Positions 63,329 to 64,000 of a stretch of DNA of 64,000 bases are shown piece after piece; the first letter of the stretch is position 1, and each line of letters opens with the position of its first letter. Both the position numbers and the translations under genes were made by a program. Origin of the DNA: Agrobacterium larrymoorei (GTDB lineage: Bacteria; Pseudomonadota; Alphaproteobacteria; Rhizobiales; Rhizobiaceae); assembly GCF_030819275.1 (NCBI RefSeq), contig NZ_JAUTBL010000001.1, forward strand, positions 1,332,501 to 1,396,500, written 5' to 3'. The notes under the pieces were generated by a model that worked only from the letters and a program-made list of their open reading frames with translations, was not told the origin of the DNA and did no database searches.

Positions 63329-64000
63329 ATGGACAAGAGGATAGACAGCCTGGCGGATGCTCTGGCTGATATCGAAGATGGCGCAACGATAATGATCGGC
63401 GGCTTTGGCGGCTCGGGCGCGCCCATCGAGCTCATTCACGCTCTTATCGATCGCTTCAAGGAAACGGGTAAGCCCTCAGGGCTCACGGTTATCAACAACA
63501 ATGCCGGCAATGGCCGTATCGGCATCGCGGCGATGATCGATGCTGGCATGGTCAAGAAGATGATCTGCTCCTTTCCGCGTTCATCCGATCCGCGGGCGTT
63601 CACAGATCGCTACCTCGCAGGCGAAATCGAGTTGGAACTGGTGCCGCAGGGTACGCTTGCCGAGCGCATTCGCGCCGGCGGTGCCGGCATTCCCGCCTTC
63701 TACACGCCGACCGGTTTCGGTACCGAACTTGCGCAGGGCAAGGTGATCGCCGAATTCGACGGTCGCAAATATGTGCAGGAGCGCTGGTTGAAGGCCGATA
63801 TAGCGCTGGTCAAGGGGCATCTCGGCGACACCCACGGCAATCTCACCTACCGTCTGGCCGGGCGCAATTTCAATCCGCTGATGTGCATGGCGGCCAAAAG
63901 GACCGTCGCGCAGGTGTCGAAAATCGTGACGCCAGGAGAGATCGATCCGGAGCAGGTGATCACGCCAGGCATTTTTGTCGATGGGGTCGTGGAAGTGGCT
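63329..64000 (+). CDS. pcaI: 3-oxoadipate CoA-transferase subunit A (partial, runs off the window)
   Basis: The first 224 residues of a class I CoA-transferase alpha subunit: MIGGFGGSGAPIELIHALID with the oxyanion-hole GGFG-x2-G-x-P motif, and NNNAGNGRIGIAAMIDAGMVKKMICSFPRS. The ATG at 63329 has GGAGG 8 nt upstream. It activates 3-oxoadipate with succinyl-CoA; pcaJ is expected immediately beyond the window. Confidence 0.95.
   Translation, partial: MDKRIDSLADALADIEDGATIMIGGFGGSGAPIELIHALIDRFKETGKPSGLTVINNNAGNGRIGIAAMIDAGMVKKMICSFPRSSDPRAFTDRYLAGEIELELVPQGTLAERIRAGGAGIPAFYTPTGFGTELAQGKVIAEFDGRKYVQERWLKADIALVKGHLGDTHGNLTYRLAGRNFNPLMCMAAKRTVAQVSKIVTPGEIDPEQVITPGIFVDGVVEVA

Overview
The window looks like a chromosomal or large-replicon segment of an alphaproteobacterium of the order Rhizobiales, most like Agrobacterium/Rhizobium. 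The signs are a pcaQ gene divergent from a pcaDCHGB-type operon, a MucR/Ros-family regulator, a RirA-type iron box and tightly overlapping (ATGA/GTGA) operons with GC-rich codon use. This placement is inferred from gene families and order; no rRNA or tRNA was found.

Region 1 (1-12.7 kb) is an iron/siderophore locus. A minus-strand operon runs from an ABC importer (ATPase, two FecCD permeases, binding protein) through a siderophore-interacting reductase to a 75-residue carrier protein and a 940-residue C-PCP-C NRPS-like protein without an adenylation domain. Next to it lie an NtaA/SnaA-type flavin monooxygenase, an IclR regulator and a TonB-dependent receptor with a TGA-N9-TCA box.

Region 2 (12.7-15.5 kb) is accessory DNA: a fused IS5/IS6 transposase remnant and two paralogous Pin-type serine recombinases that end just before the promoter region of the next locus.

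Region 3 (15.5-39.1 kb) is a large exopolysaccharide locus. It holds an initiating sugar-phosphate transferase, an RfaH-like NusG paralog followed by a hairpin and a perfect ops-like 12-mer, UDP-sugar dehydrogenase, a frameshifted Wza-like export gene, a Wzc-like tyrosine autokinase, two polymerase-like membrane proteins, a Wzx-like flippase, GDP-mannose synthesis, four glycosyltransferases, an acetyltransferase, a beta-helix protein and two phosphatases.

Region 4 (39.1-43 kb) holds a short operon with a split EAL (c-di-GMP phosphodiesterase) gene, a MucR/Ros regulator with an incomplete zinc finger, and a cluster of nested palindromes.

Region 5 (43-64 kb) is an aromatic-acid catabolic island centred on protocatechuate. 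It contains pcaQ and a pca operon with a fused PcaD-PcaC protein; a quinate/shikimate module (ABC importer, NAD-type dehydrogenase, dehydroquinate dehydratase, dehydroshikimate dehydratase, TetR); a hydroxycinnamate module (MFS importer, MarR, aldehyde dehydrogenase, hydratase-lyase, CoA ligase); pobA; and a PcaR/PcaU-type regulator divergent from pcaI, which is cut by the window end. The three feeder routes all give protocatechuate, which the pca enzymes open toward 3-oxoadipate. Candidate operators for all four regulators of this island can be read directly from the sequence.

Three genes (wza-like, EAL, and the 5' end of the pcaD-pcaC fusion) each carry one base too many relative to an uninterrupted reading frame. 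This is either real mutation or phase variation, or systematic sequencing error.
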